From assembly GCF_014879975.1 (NCBI RefSeq), contig NZ_CP062501.1, positions 1-64,000 of the forward strand: a stretch of DNA of 64,000 bases. The letters are read 5' to 3'. Under the pieces are notes generated by a model. It ran no database searches. It saw only the letters and a program-made list of their open reading frames with translations, and had not been told where the DNA came from. The stretch is from Vibrio bathopelagicus. Lineage in GTDB: Bacteria; Pseudomonadota; Gammaproteobacteria; Enterobacterales; Vibrionaceae. A program made the position numbers and the translations under genes. How positions within the stretch are numbered: the stretch's first letter is position 1; each line of letters opens with the position of its first letter. This document shows, piece after piece, positions 47,585 to 54,803 of this stretch.

Positions 47585-48463
47585 TTATCGGAACGCCATC
47601 GCGCCCTTACCGACCCCTTCATAAGCGACAATCTGTAATGACTGGTTGTCTGCCAAGCTTGGGGCAACTTCATCTGCAATATAGCCAGCCAGTAGCTCTA
47701 CCGTGGTATCCGTCGGCAAGATTTCTGTTTCACTCTTAGCAATCGCTAGCTCAAATTCGCCTTGAGGCGCCGTGTAGCGGAAACCATAGTGGCTTTCATC
47801 ATTAACGCTTTTCGCGTGTTCACTCAGGTTAAGTGATGAAACTGAAATTTGGTCTTCTTTCGAACCTAAGTAAATGTCTTCCCAGCGCTGAGCAAACGCC
47901 TGTTCACGTTGTTCGTCACGCTGACCATCAACCAAAATTTCGACTGGAGAACGGTGGCCATGAGCGATACGCTGACAGTTGCCATCATGCTTTTTCAAGC
48001 CATGGGTATAGTGGTAAAACGCGCCATTAATGTTTTCATGACGAAGGGTGATCTCTAACCCTGTGACGTTACTTGGTAGGTGATCGCGAAGAATATGATA
48101 AACATGCGCGGTCACACTTTCGATAGTGATCGCCTCTGCATCAATCAGACAGTATGCTTCATCAGGACAGTGCAGGTGCAGGCTCTTGTCACCGCGCAAT
48201 ACATCAACCTTAGAGTAACCCGCTTTACTTGCTTGATACACGATTGCAGCGTTTTGCATTGGCAGCAGTAAGCGGTGGTCAACGTGTTGATCAACAAGGT
48301 GTTTGATCTGTTTTTTGACCTTGCTAAAATCCAACACCATGCTCATCTCATTCAGTTCACCAGACATGGTGACATCTAAAATCCAACTATCTCCTACGAC
48401 CCCTCTGTGTTCACAGATGTATGAAGAATCGATAACGGTAAGGTCTCTTACAAATAGGTTCAA
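47585..48463 (-). CDS. Tandem 6-pyruvoyl-tetrahydropterin synthase/QueD-like protein
   Basis: 292 residues with two PTPS-like halves; typical QueD has about 120. The first half keeps the strand pair and VLDFSKVKKQIKHLVDQHVDH (catalytic-type Asp-His) but reads VGDS where the zinc HGH is expected. The second half has the zinc-type CQRIAHGHRSPVEI and GAFYHYTHG. It may make a pterin or a 7-deazaguanine precursor, or do neither. The start is TTG at 48463, supported by AAGGAG six bases upstream. No queuosine or folate genes are adjacent. A structured leader lies upstream. Confidence 0.75.
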   Translation of the reverse strand: MNLFVRDLTVIDSSYICEHRGVVGDSWILDVTMSGELNEMSMVLDFSKVKKQIKHLVDQHVDHRLLLPMQNAAIVYQASKAGYSKVDVLRGDKSLHLHCPDEAYCLIDAEAITIESVTAHVYHILRDHLPSNVTGLEITLRHENINGAFYHYTHGLKKHDGNCQRIAHGHRSPVEILVDGQRDEQREQAFAQRWEDIYLGSKEDQISVSSLNLSEHAKSVNDESHYGFRYTAPQGEFELAIAKSETEILPTDTTVELLAGYIADEVAPSLADNQSLQIVAYEGVGKGAMAFR

Positions 48464-48483
48464 GTTGAACTCCTTAGTGCTTT

Positions 48484-48532
48484 AATGAGATACGGGAGGC
48501 TGAATAATGTTCAGCAGGCACTTCGTCTCATT
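48484..48532 (-). promoter_or_regulatory. Structured leader upstream of the PTPS-like gene
   Basis: Outer stem AATGAGA (48484-48490)/TCTCATT (48526-48532) encloses hairpin GCTGAA-N5-TTCAGC (48499-48515). It ends 21 bases before the TTG start and would lie in the 5' UTR. I cannot assign it to a riboswitch class. Confidence 0.4.
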
Positions 48533-48693
48533 GATGTCTGATAAAATAGGACGGGCAGAATGTTACAACGAGCTTATAAAGTCCACCTTTTTACACCGTC
48601 ATTCGAGAAATGAACAAACTACGCTCAATTTCCGCTAAAACATAGACTAGCCTCATGCTAATAGCCACGTTTCAGCTAGGGTTTCCCAGCGAT

Positions 48694-49533
48694 TCACGAC
48701 ACATTTTGCTTTAGCCATAGACGCGGCGACATTCCCGCAACATGCTGAAAAGCTCGAGAGAAGCCAGAATAGCTGTTGTAGCCCACTTCATCCGCCACCC
48801 AATTGATGGGCTTATTCTGTAGCAGCAACGACTGAGCCACAGACACCCGCCATTTTTGTACATAATCACCTGGGGTTTCCCCTACTTCACGCTTGAACGC
48901 TTCTATAAACTGAGTTCGAGACATCGCGGCCAATGAAGCCATTTGCTCTATCGAAAAGTGGCGAGCAGGCATTAGGTGAATCGCAGTAACGACCGGAGCA
49001 AGCCGCGGATGAGCCAGTGCAGAAAATACGCCTTGATCGATTTGCTGTTGTTCAATGAGATGTCGGAAAATCAAAGCCATTAACGCGTCACTCAACTTAT
49101 CCATTAAGTATTGCTGCCCTGACGATTGTTGTCCTGAAGATGCTTGCCCCGACTCTCGAAACAGCACCTCTATTACAGGCATTAAATTGGGTGCGTCCTC
49201 AAACGGAATCACTATCACATCAGGAAGTGCAGACAACAAAGGATTCATCTGCCCGGCTCGATATTCCACACTCGCACACACGATTTCAGCGCCATCTCCA
49301 ACACCTTCAATTGCATGTGGTGTGCTATTCGGCAGATAAATAATACAGGGCTGTGAAAGCTGCCTGTATTCCGTATGAGCACTAGACAAGGTCAACTCAC
49401 CGGCACTTAATACATGAAGGTGCCCTTCTTTGCCTTGTTGCGCGTTAAATGACGATACCCCACACAGGTTCCCAGAATAGAAAACGCCTGTGCGTATCGA
49501 GAAGTGTTCCATTAATTGTGACAGCAGATCCAT
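48694..49533 (-). CDS. AraC-family regulator with N-terminal cupin
   Basis: 279 residues: a cupin ligand-binding domain (about 1-130; VLSAGELTLSS, IIYLPNSTPHAIEG) and a C-terminal pair of helix-turn-helix motifs (about 185-279; SIEQMASLAAMSRTQFIEAF and INWVADEVGYNSYSGFSRAF). A short duplication SSGQQSSGQQ sits in the linker. It is divergent from the YHS-domain gene with a 110-base gap and may control it. Effector unknown. Confidence 0.9.
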   Translation of the reverse strand: MDLLSQLMEHFSIRTGVFYSGNLCGVSSFNAQQGKEGHLHVLSAGELTLSSAHTEYRQLSQPCIIYLPNSTPHAIEGVGDGAEIVCASVEYRAGQMNPLLSALPDVIVIPFEDAPNLMPVIEVLFRESGQASSGQQSSGQQYLMDKLSDALMALIFRHLIEQQQIDQGVFSALAHPRLAPVVTAIHLMPARHFSIEQMASLAAMSRTQFIEAFKREVGETPGDYVQKWRVSVAQSLLLQNKPINWVADEVGYNSYSGFSRAFQHVAGMSPRLWLKQNVS

Positions 49534-49643
49534 GCATCCTCCGAACGATTCGCTTACTTTTTAGTTCTTTTGTCCCTTTATAGACCGGACGAGTGGGCTA
49601 AATTACTTCAAACAAGATAACTAACACTGACAAGGAACTTGAT

Positions 49644-50120
49644 ATGTCACACATGAAATCGACCAGTCAAAAAATCACGCTATTGGCCGCGCTACTTGGA
49701 ACCAGCTTTTCTTTAATGGCAGCAGATCTTGATATGAGCGTCGACAGCAATGACCTCGCCATTAAAGGTTATGACCCTGTCGCTTACTTTGCCAATGAAG
49801 GGCCAGTTAAGGGCACATCTGAATTCACAGCGACTTATAAGAATGCGATTTATAACTTTGTAAGCAGTGAAAACCGAGATGAATTCCGAACCAACCCACA
49901 AGCTTATGCACCCCAATATGGCGGCTATTGTGCCTTTGGTGTTGCAATGGGTAAGAAATTTGAAACAGACCCATTAGCTTGGAAAGTAGAGGATGGGAAG
50001 CTGTACTTGAACTTAGATAAGTCAGTTCAAAAGCGTTGGCTGGAGAATACGCAAGAATTCATCCAAGACGCCAACAGCAATTGGACCACTATAAAAACAG
50101 TCGAAGCCTATAAGCTCTAA
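49644..50120 (+). CDS. Exported YHS-domain protein
   Basis: 158 residues with a signal peptide (about 1-26, cleavage near LMAADL). The YHS region covers about 40-105: AIKGYDPVAYFANEGPVKG, then YNFVSSENRDEFRTNPQAYAPQYGGYCAFG, the pattern of periplasmic YHS proteins thought to bind metal. AAGGAAC precedes the start. The last two codons and the stop lie inside a 7-bp tandem repeat. Role unknown. Confidence 0.88.
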   Translation: MSHMKSTSQKITLLAALLGTSFSLMAADLDMSVDSNDLAIKGYDPVAYFANEGPVKGTSEFTATYKNAIYNFVSSENRDEFRTNPQAYAPQYGGYCAFGVAMGKKFETDPLAWKVEDGKLYLNLDKSVQKRWLENTQEFIQDANSNWTTIKTVEAYKL

Positions 50121-50138
50121 GTTCTAAGTTCTAAGTTC
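50111..50138. repeat. Four copies of a 7-bp unit covering a stop codon
   Basis: TAAGCTC then TAAGTTC three times. The second unit begins with the TAA stop codon of the YHS-domain gene. Confidence 0.85.
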
Positions 50139-50171
50139 TAGCATTCAACGTTTATCCATTGCCCACTAACA

Positions 50172-50201
50172 AAAACGGAAGCGACCGAACGCTTCCGTTT
50201 T
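50172..50201 (+). terminator. Terminator after the YHS gene
   Basis: Perfect 12-bp stem AAAACGGAAGCG/CGCTTCCGTTTT with a 6-base loop and CATTTT. Confidence 0.9.
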
Positions 50202-50368
50202 CATTTTGACCGGCCAAAATATAGATAAACCGCTAACCATTGGTAACATCGCGATAAACGTCGATGTGGCGTTCAAACTTGAGAAAAAGCAATAATCCCT
50301 CAGTACAAATCAAATCCATTTTTATTCTATACTCCTAAAAGATAAGCTTTTCTTTTCATGGAAGAATA

Positions 50369-51004
50369 ATGATATTACCTAGGATTTTGGTACTCGGGCT
50401 CTGCGCTTTCTCAACACTCACCTACGCCACCCCATGGCAGTTTGTGAAAAGTGAAGATGGCATCATCATCGATAAGAGACCTCATAGCGAAGGCTTGGTA
50501 GAAATACGAGCCCAAATGCAAACACCCACTACTTATTCTGGTTTTTTGCTGCTATTGGAAGACAGCGAAAACGTGCCAAACTGGATAGATAATGTGTCGA
50601 AAAGTCGTGTCTTGATGCAGATATCTGAGTCGGAAAATATTGTCTATACCCAATTCAAGGCGCCATGGCCTGCCAGAGATCGAGATATGGTGACCTACTC
50701 AAAATACAGCATCGAAGATGGACAGTTTTCCTTGTCGATTAAGGATGCGTCTAACTATTTGGCGAAAGAGTCGGGGTACATTCGAATTTATGATGTGGAT
50801 GCGCTATGGACGCTGCAACCGCTCACCAATGGCAACAGTTACATCACCTACACCGCTTATGCGAACGCGGGAGGCATACTGCCAAATTGGCTAATGAATA
50901 AGTTATCGATTGGCAGCGCACTGAGCACGTTTAAGGGATTGAAAGAACAGCTACCAAAGTACCAAGGCCAACAGCACCCTAACCTGCCAAGCGAGTCTCG
51001 CTAG
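50369..51004 (+). CDS. Exported START-domain lipid-binding-like protein
   Basis: 211 residues with a signal peptide (about 1-20, LTYATP). The remainder resembles a START/Bet v1 hydrophobic-pocket domain (VKSEDGIIIDKRP, NVPNWIDNVSKSRVL, PWPARDRDMVTY, YTAYANAGGILPNWLMNK), so it may bind a lipid or other hydrophobic ligand in the periplasm. Function not established. Weak ribosome-binding site (GAAGAATA). Confidence 0.82.
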   Translation: MILPRILVLGLCAFSTLTYATPWQFVKSEDGIIIDKRPHSEGLVEIRAQMQTPTTYSGFLLLLEDSENVPNWIDNVSKSRVLMQISESENIVYTQFKAPWPARDRDMVTYSKYSIEDGQFSLSIKDASNYLAKESGYIRIYDVDALWTLQPLTNGNSYITYTAYANAGGILPNWLMNKLSIGSALSTFKGLKEQLPKYQGQQHPNLPSESR

Positions 51005-51050
51005 CGTTACAGGTACCAGCAATAGAAAGCTCAACTTCTAAGGTTTTCTT

Positions 51051-51089
51051 GTTAGGGTCTTCTGGCTAGGGTCTTCTGGCTAGGTCTCG
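51051..51089. repeat. 14-bp repeat, about 2.7 units, over a stop codon
   Basis: GTTAGGGTCTTCTG and GCTAGGGTCTTCTG differ at one base; a third, decayed unit starts at 51079. The minus-strand stop of the 176-aa gene (51066-51068) lies in the second unit. Confidence 0.75.
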
Positions 51090-51596
51090 GGCTAAAATAA
51101 GTGCCAAGCCAAATACCTGAAGAAACAATGCGATGTTCTTATAGAAAGCCATTTTCTCGTCGAGCCTTTGGATTAACTCAACCAAAGTCAGGTTATCCAA
51201 ATAGTAATTATCGATTCGAGTTCGCTGTGATTCTTGGGCACTGTTTATCAGCATCATAAGCTTAGATAAATTAGCCAACGAGATGGTGGGGACTTCATCA
51301 TCTACCCAGCGCCTTAGCTGGCCTCGCAACGCTTCATCTAAAGCAGTAGAGGGTTGAGCCCTTTCTGCTGATGATTTATCTAGATGAATCAGAATTGCTT
51401 CACGCTTGCGCTCTAAGGTTTCGATCGTGTTCCAGGCCAGCTGTATTGAGTACACATTGCCGTATTTACGATCGTTGTATTCTGCTTTCTCCGCTTCAAT
51501 TTTGTCTAACACCAAACTCGACATGACAATCGCCATCACGTTCAGTATTAGACCTGCGAGGACAATCGCCCAAGCAGGAGGAAGGCGCAATGCCAT
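51066..51596 (-). CDS. Two-helix membrane protein of unknown function
   Basis: 176 residues with membrane helices near both ends (about 9-29 and 152-170) and a helical, charged middle (DKIEAEKAEYNDRKYGNVYS, TIETLERKREAILIHLDKSS). This layout suggests a periplasmic coiled-coil sensor-like region, but I recognise no family. The last five codons and the stop fall in a 14-bp repeat. It follows the MAPEG gene with an 8-base gap, so the two form an operon. Confidence 0.72.
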   Translation of the reverse strand: MALRLPPAWAIVLAGLILNVMAIVMSSLVLDKIEAEKAEYNDRKYGNVYSIQLAWNTIETLERKREAILIHLDKSSAERAQPSTALDEALRGQLRRWVDDEVPTISLANLSKLMMLINSAQESQRTRIDNYYLDNLTLVELIQRLDEKMAFYKNIALFLQVFGLALILARDLARRP

Positions 51597-51604
51597 AATG
51601 CTCC

Positions 51605-51994
51605 CTAGAACATTTGATCAAAAGGTAGGTAAGCTAAGTTTAGGACAATCAAAGAGCTCATGCAGATAAGCGTTAATACCATACCGACTTTTCGACCTTT
51701 GAAGTTCTTCGCTAAAATGCCTTTTGCATGAATCACTCGCCCCAGAATAAACGCCACGCCAAGCACATGAATAAGCCAAACATTAGCACCATTCATCTCT
51801 AACAATCCCATCAAGATAACCGTGATTGGGATGTAATCCATTGCGTTACTTTGTGCCGTTCGAGCTATCTGCAACGACTCAACACCACCATCGGCATGAG
51901 CAACAAGATTGATTCGCCTCTGCTTAATAACTTCAATCGCCAACCAAATCATTACGACCGTCAGCAAGGCTGCGTAAAGTGCTGTTACCATCAT
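51605..51994 (-). CDS. MAPEG family membrane protein
   Basis: 129 residues with four hydrophobic helices and the family pattern RTAQSNAMDYIPITVILMGLLEMNG and VLGVAFILGRVIHAKG. MAPEG proteins include glutathione-using membrane enzymes; bacterial relatives mostly have no assigned role. It is first in a two-gene operon with the downstream membrane protein. Confidence 0.88.
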   Translation of the reverse strand: MMVTALYAALLTVVMIWLAIEVIKQRRINLVAHADGGVESLQIARTAQSNAMDYIPITVILMGLLEMNGANVWLIHVLGVAFILGRVIHAKGILAKNFKGRKVGMVLTLICMSSLIVLNLAYLPFDQMF

Positions 51995-52084
51995 ATTTCC
52001 CTATTAGTCGGAGTTTGTTGGGTGTGTTTCACCTGCCTATTAACGGATGAGGTCAACACAGAAGGATATTCGCGCCCGAAAATT

Positions 52085-52102
52085 TGTAAGAGATCTCTCA
52101 CA
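52085..52102. promoter_or_regulatory. VarA/GacA-type upstream activating site for the CsrB-like RNA
   Basis: TGTAAG-AGATCT-CTCACA matches the GacA/VarA consensus TGTAAG-N6-CTTACA at 11 of 12 fixed positions. A second half-site CGTAAG follows at 52108. It lies about 165-180 bases before the presumed RNA start. Confidence 0.65.
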
Positions 52103-52264
52103 TCGAACGTAAGAGATCACAATCAAGCTTCGCAGAAAATTCCTAAAATACAAACCCAACCCCTTGTTTTATATGAATCCACGCATATTTATTTTAGTGA
52201 AAGAGAATATTTATTTCCCAAGGTCAATTGCGAGAAAAGCCTCCAAAGTGTTTAATACACATGT

Positions 52265-52579
52265 CGACAGGGAGTTGGCAGGAACAGGAAAAAGCCTAAC
52301 GGATTAGGTATCTTCAGGATGAAGATTTGATGGCTTAGGATGAGTTATCAGCAAGGAAGTTATGCTCTAGGATAGAGTCGCTTGTCAGGATGATGAGTTA
52401 GCAAGGACACCGCTAGGAAGGCGATGAATTGGATAGGTTAAAGGATTTAGCCAAATCAAGGAACGATGCAGGGAGCATACGTTACCTTATTTAAAAGAAT
52501 AAGTAACAACGTCAGTAGCAGGATGGCTACAAAAAGAATAGACCCCGTTTGGTGAAAGCCAAACGGGGTTTCCTTTTTT
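52265..52579 (+). ncRNA. csrB: CsrB-family small RNA (CsrA-titrating)
   Basis: About 315 nt without coding sense and with 16 GGA motifs between 52271 and 52523. Many sit at the tips of short hairpins: ATCTTCA-GGA-TGAAGAT, CTCTA-GGA-TAGAG, CCTAA-CGGA-TTAGG and CGCT-AGGA-AGGCG. Others are AAGGA in single strands. This is the defining layout of CsrB/CsrC/RsmY-type RNAs that bind and sequester CsrA. A candidate -10 (TAATAC, 52253-52258) precedes it, a VarA/GacA-type site lies further upstream, and a strong terminator ends it. Vibrios are known to carry several such RNAs; which paralogue this is cannot be told. The 5' end is approximate. Confidence 0.85.
52542..52579 (+). terminator. Terminator of the CsrB-like RNA
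   Basis: ACCCCGTTTGG/CCAAACGGGGT stem with a 6-base loop, then TTCCTTTTTT. It may also serve the opposing YjiG gene. Confidence 0.92.
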
Positions 52580-52607
52580 GTGACGTTTGAAATCAAGCCG
52601 ATTAACG

Positions 52608-53075
52608 TTACAAAATAATGTTCATCAGGAACATCGCACCAAAGGCATTCAATACCGAAATAGCGATCATCACTGGGATGTAACGACCTTCAGTACCGAT
52701 TGGACCCATGATACGACCCATGTATTGCACCTGAGAGCCCATCAAGTAGATAGCAGGCGCCAAGATAGCGATATGAGTTCCGTTTAAGATACCTTGGTCA
52801 AACAATGTAATAACTACACCAACTGCACCACCCATAGACATCCACGCGCCAATCAATACTGCTGCCGCTTCGCCCGGTAAACCAAATACTGCCATGATAG
52901 GTGCAAACACACTGCCCATCAGGTCAAGCGCACCCGTGATTTGCAATGCTTTGATGATGACAAACGCCATTAGAACATTAGGTACTGTAGAAGTTGTCGC
53001 AATGACCCAGCCTTTCTTAGCACCTTCAACGAAAATATCAGTAACCATTGGTTTCTTTGCTTTAACTTCGCTCAT
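52608..53075 (-). CDS. YjiG-family membrane protein (nucleoside-recognition domain)
   Basis: 155 residues with four to five hydrophobic helices and glycine-rich turns (LIGAWMSMGGAVGVVITLF). YjiG and YjiH are the two halves of a spore maturation/nucleoside-recognition-like permease found together in many bacteria. Substrate is not established; transport is inferred. Its ATG shares a base with the yjiH stop (TAATG). Confidence 0.85.
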   Translation of the reverse strand: MSEVKAKKPMVTDIFVEGAKKGWVIATTSTVPNVLMAFVIIKALQITGALDLMGSVFAPIMAVFGLPGEAAAVLIGAWMSMGGAVGVVITLFDQGILNGTHIAILAPAIYLMGSQVQYMGRIMGPIGTEGRYIPVMIAISVLNAFGAMFLMNIIL

Positions 53076-53812
53076 TATGCTACTTCCTCTTCCAGTTTTT
53101 GTTCTTTATCTGCTTTTGGTTTGTCTTCTTTGCCTTCAGTAATATTGAGGTAGATGCGGAATAGGTTCGCACCAACAAATTTGAAAACAAACATTACAGC
53201 AACCGCTAAACCAATAGACGAAGTCACAGCAAGAGAACCGTCCATCGCAGTCAGCGTGAACAACACTGCACCCGAAGAGAAAAAGTTCACGATCGCCGCG
53301 CCCGCAGTGAACTGGAACATAGTGAAGACATCGGTTTCACGCTTAGTCAGATGCCCTTCATCTTTGAGCTGCCTTGTCATCGCCGCGCCAGCATCGGTAC
53401 TTTGCAGAGAAGCGATCAGTGCCAAGCCTGAGTTACCCGGAATACCCATCAAAGGACGAAGTAGAGGAGTCAGAAGTTTACGAGCGGCGTCCAGCGCACC
53501 GTAATGCTCAAGAACGTTGATCATGCCTAGTGCAAACATCACGGTCGGAATAAGTGTCAAAGCAAAAATAAAACCGTCACGAGCACCACTACCACCTTTA
53601 CCACGTAACGAAGTGGTTGCAGCTTGAACACCATCGGCCGTCTCACTGACATCGTAAGCGACTTGACCGAACGAACCATTGAGCGTCGTAAAATCAAATA
53701 CGCCATACCATTCGTTGGACTGCATTAAGCCTGAAAAGAACACAATCGCGAACGCGAGTGCGATATAGCTACCGATCGTGACTTTACGATCGGTTTGGGT
53801 TGGATTAGTCAT
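53075..53812 (-). CDS. YjiH-family membrane protein
   Basis: 245 residues, six or so hydrophobic helices, with PLMGIPGNSGLALIASLQSTDAGAA as the conserved Gate-domain signature. The charged C-terminal tail (EGKEDKPKADKEQKLEEEVA) is cytoplasmic. It is the first gene of the yjiH-yjiG pair and overlaps yjiG by one base. AGGTCC precedes the start. The 533-base gap upstream (53813-54345) holds a duplicate-like VarA site and no other gene. Confidence 0.86.
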   Translation of the reverse strand: MTNPTQTDRKVTIGSYIALAFAIVFFSGLMQSNEWYGVFDFTTLNGSFGQVAYDVSETADGVQAATTSLRGKGGSGARDGFIFALTLIPTVMFALGMINVLEHYGALDAARKLLTPLLRPLMGIPGNSGLALIASLQSTDAGAAMTRQLKDEGHLTKRETDVFTMFQFTAGAAIVNFFSSGAVLFTLTAMDGSLAVTSSIGLAVAVMFVFKFVGANLFRIYLNITEGKEDKPKADKEQKLEEEVA

Positions 53813-54110
53813 AAGGACCTCTATACATCTCGTTTATGTGGAACAGAACACGTATAGATAGTGCAAACTAATGAGCAAAATGTTACTGACCAAAATCAAA
53901 TAGCGTATAAGTTTAAATAGAAGAACATCAACAACATATAAAACTGTGACTTTGGTTGAGATATAGAAATATCCACTGACAAAATCCGCATATTTCACAT
54001 ACAAAACTGATCCAAATTCACTTCAACAGCGCAACCGAAAACATACAGAATCGCCACACAAATCAAGCTTCAGGAGAGAATTGCTCATGCAAGCCGATCT
54101 CTGATAATAA

Positions 54111-54128
54111 CGTAAGAGATCTCACACA
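54111..54128. promoter_or_regulatory. Second VarA/GacA-site-like sequence
   Basis: CGTAAG-AGATCT-CACACA matches the GacA/VarA consensus at 9 of 12 fixed positions. The inverted pair GATCTCT (54096-54102)/AGAGATC (54115-54121) overlaps it, and AATCAAGCTTC at 54061-54071 is repeated at 52121-52131 by the csrB-like site. Confidence 0.35.
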
Positions 54129-54345
54129 GTGATTTATGCGCCTAATTTTAATTCTATTGTAATACAAACACTTAAAAGGTGATTTCGCTTCCAAAATGCA
54201 ACCGTTTGCTTCTCGTTGATTAGGTTTTGAGCCGAGCGGAAACGATGAGCCATTTTATAAAGGAATTGAGCTTAATTCGAAATTCCAGCAAATAGAGGTG
54301 CTATAGACTTCGCGCTGCCAATATTGAAGGAGAGCAGTGGTTAAT

Positions 54346-54516
54346 ATGGAAATGAGAACACTTAAGTATCAAGTAATGGGTAAAGGTATGTGGATCACAG
54401 CAACGGTTTCTCGCGCAGTTGCGGACCAACTTGCGATGGAATATCAATCCTACGGCTGGCCTGTTGAGGTATGTGCTGTAGAGCAAACAATGACATTTGC
54501 TCAAAATGCAGCATAG
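54346..54516 (+). CDS. Small protein of 56 aa
   Basis: Reads MEMRTLKYQVMGKGMWITAT at the start and ends AQNAA. AAGGAGA lies upstream (54327-54333); a GTG at 54337 in the same frame is the other possible start because it is nearer to that site. It is soluble, with no signal peptide. A terminator follows 18 bases after the stop, so it is a complete short gene. Family not recognised. Confidence 0.65.
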   Translation: MEMRTLKYQVMGKGMWITATVSRAVADQLAMEYQSYGWPVEVCAVEQTMTFAQNAA

Positions 54517-54534
54517 TGTTGTCGATTTAGAAGA

Positions 54535-54568
54535 GGCTCTATCGACATAGCTTTCGATAGGGCTTTTT
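54535..54568 (+). terminator. Terminator after the 56-aa gene
   Basis: GCTCTATCGA/TCGATAGGGC stem (one G-U pair) followed by TTTTTC. Confidence 0.8.
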
Positions 54569-54583
54569 CACCTAATCTCTATT

Positions 54584-54712
54584 TTCCAATGATCAACGGT
54601 TTTGACTGTGGTTTACGGCTTTCGCCATGATTTACGCTTGTCACTATAATCTACGCATTTCACTATGATCTAAGCTTTCCATCATAGTTTCTTGTTTTCA
54701 ATATAATCTATT
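54584..54712. repeat. Degenerate 18-20 bp tandem repeats upstream of nhaD
   Basis: About seven units resembling TCACTATGATCTACGCTT (clear at 54622, 54641 and 54660). Unit length drifts between 18 and 20. It lies 91 bases before the nhaD start. Confidence 0.6.
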
Positions 54713-54803
54713 GAATTATTAAGATATCTATCACGCTCCATATGGTTATTTAGGTCTACGCTTTTATCCGTGTTAATGACTTATTAACTTCGGAGCGTAA
54801 TCC

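Noticed and set aside
51851..52255. Open frame of 134 codons on the plus strand
   Set aside because: It overlaps the start of the MAPEG gene and the VarA-type site, and shows no protein-like pattern.
52271..52480. Series of AGGAT words first read as another degenerate tandem repeat
   Set aside because: The words are the loops of separate hairpins, which fits a CsrB-type RNA better than a repeat array.
54301..54504. 67-codon minus-strand frame
   Set aside because: Opposite strand of the 56-aa gene, which has the ribosome-binding site and terminator.
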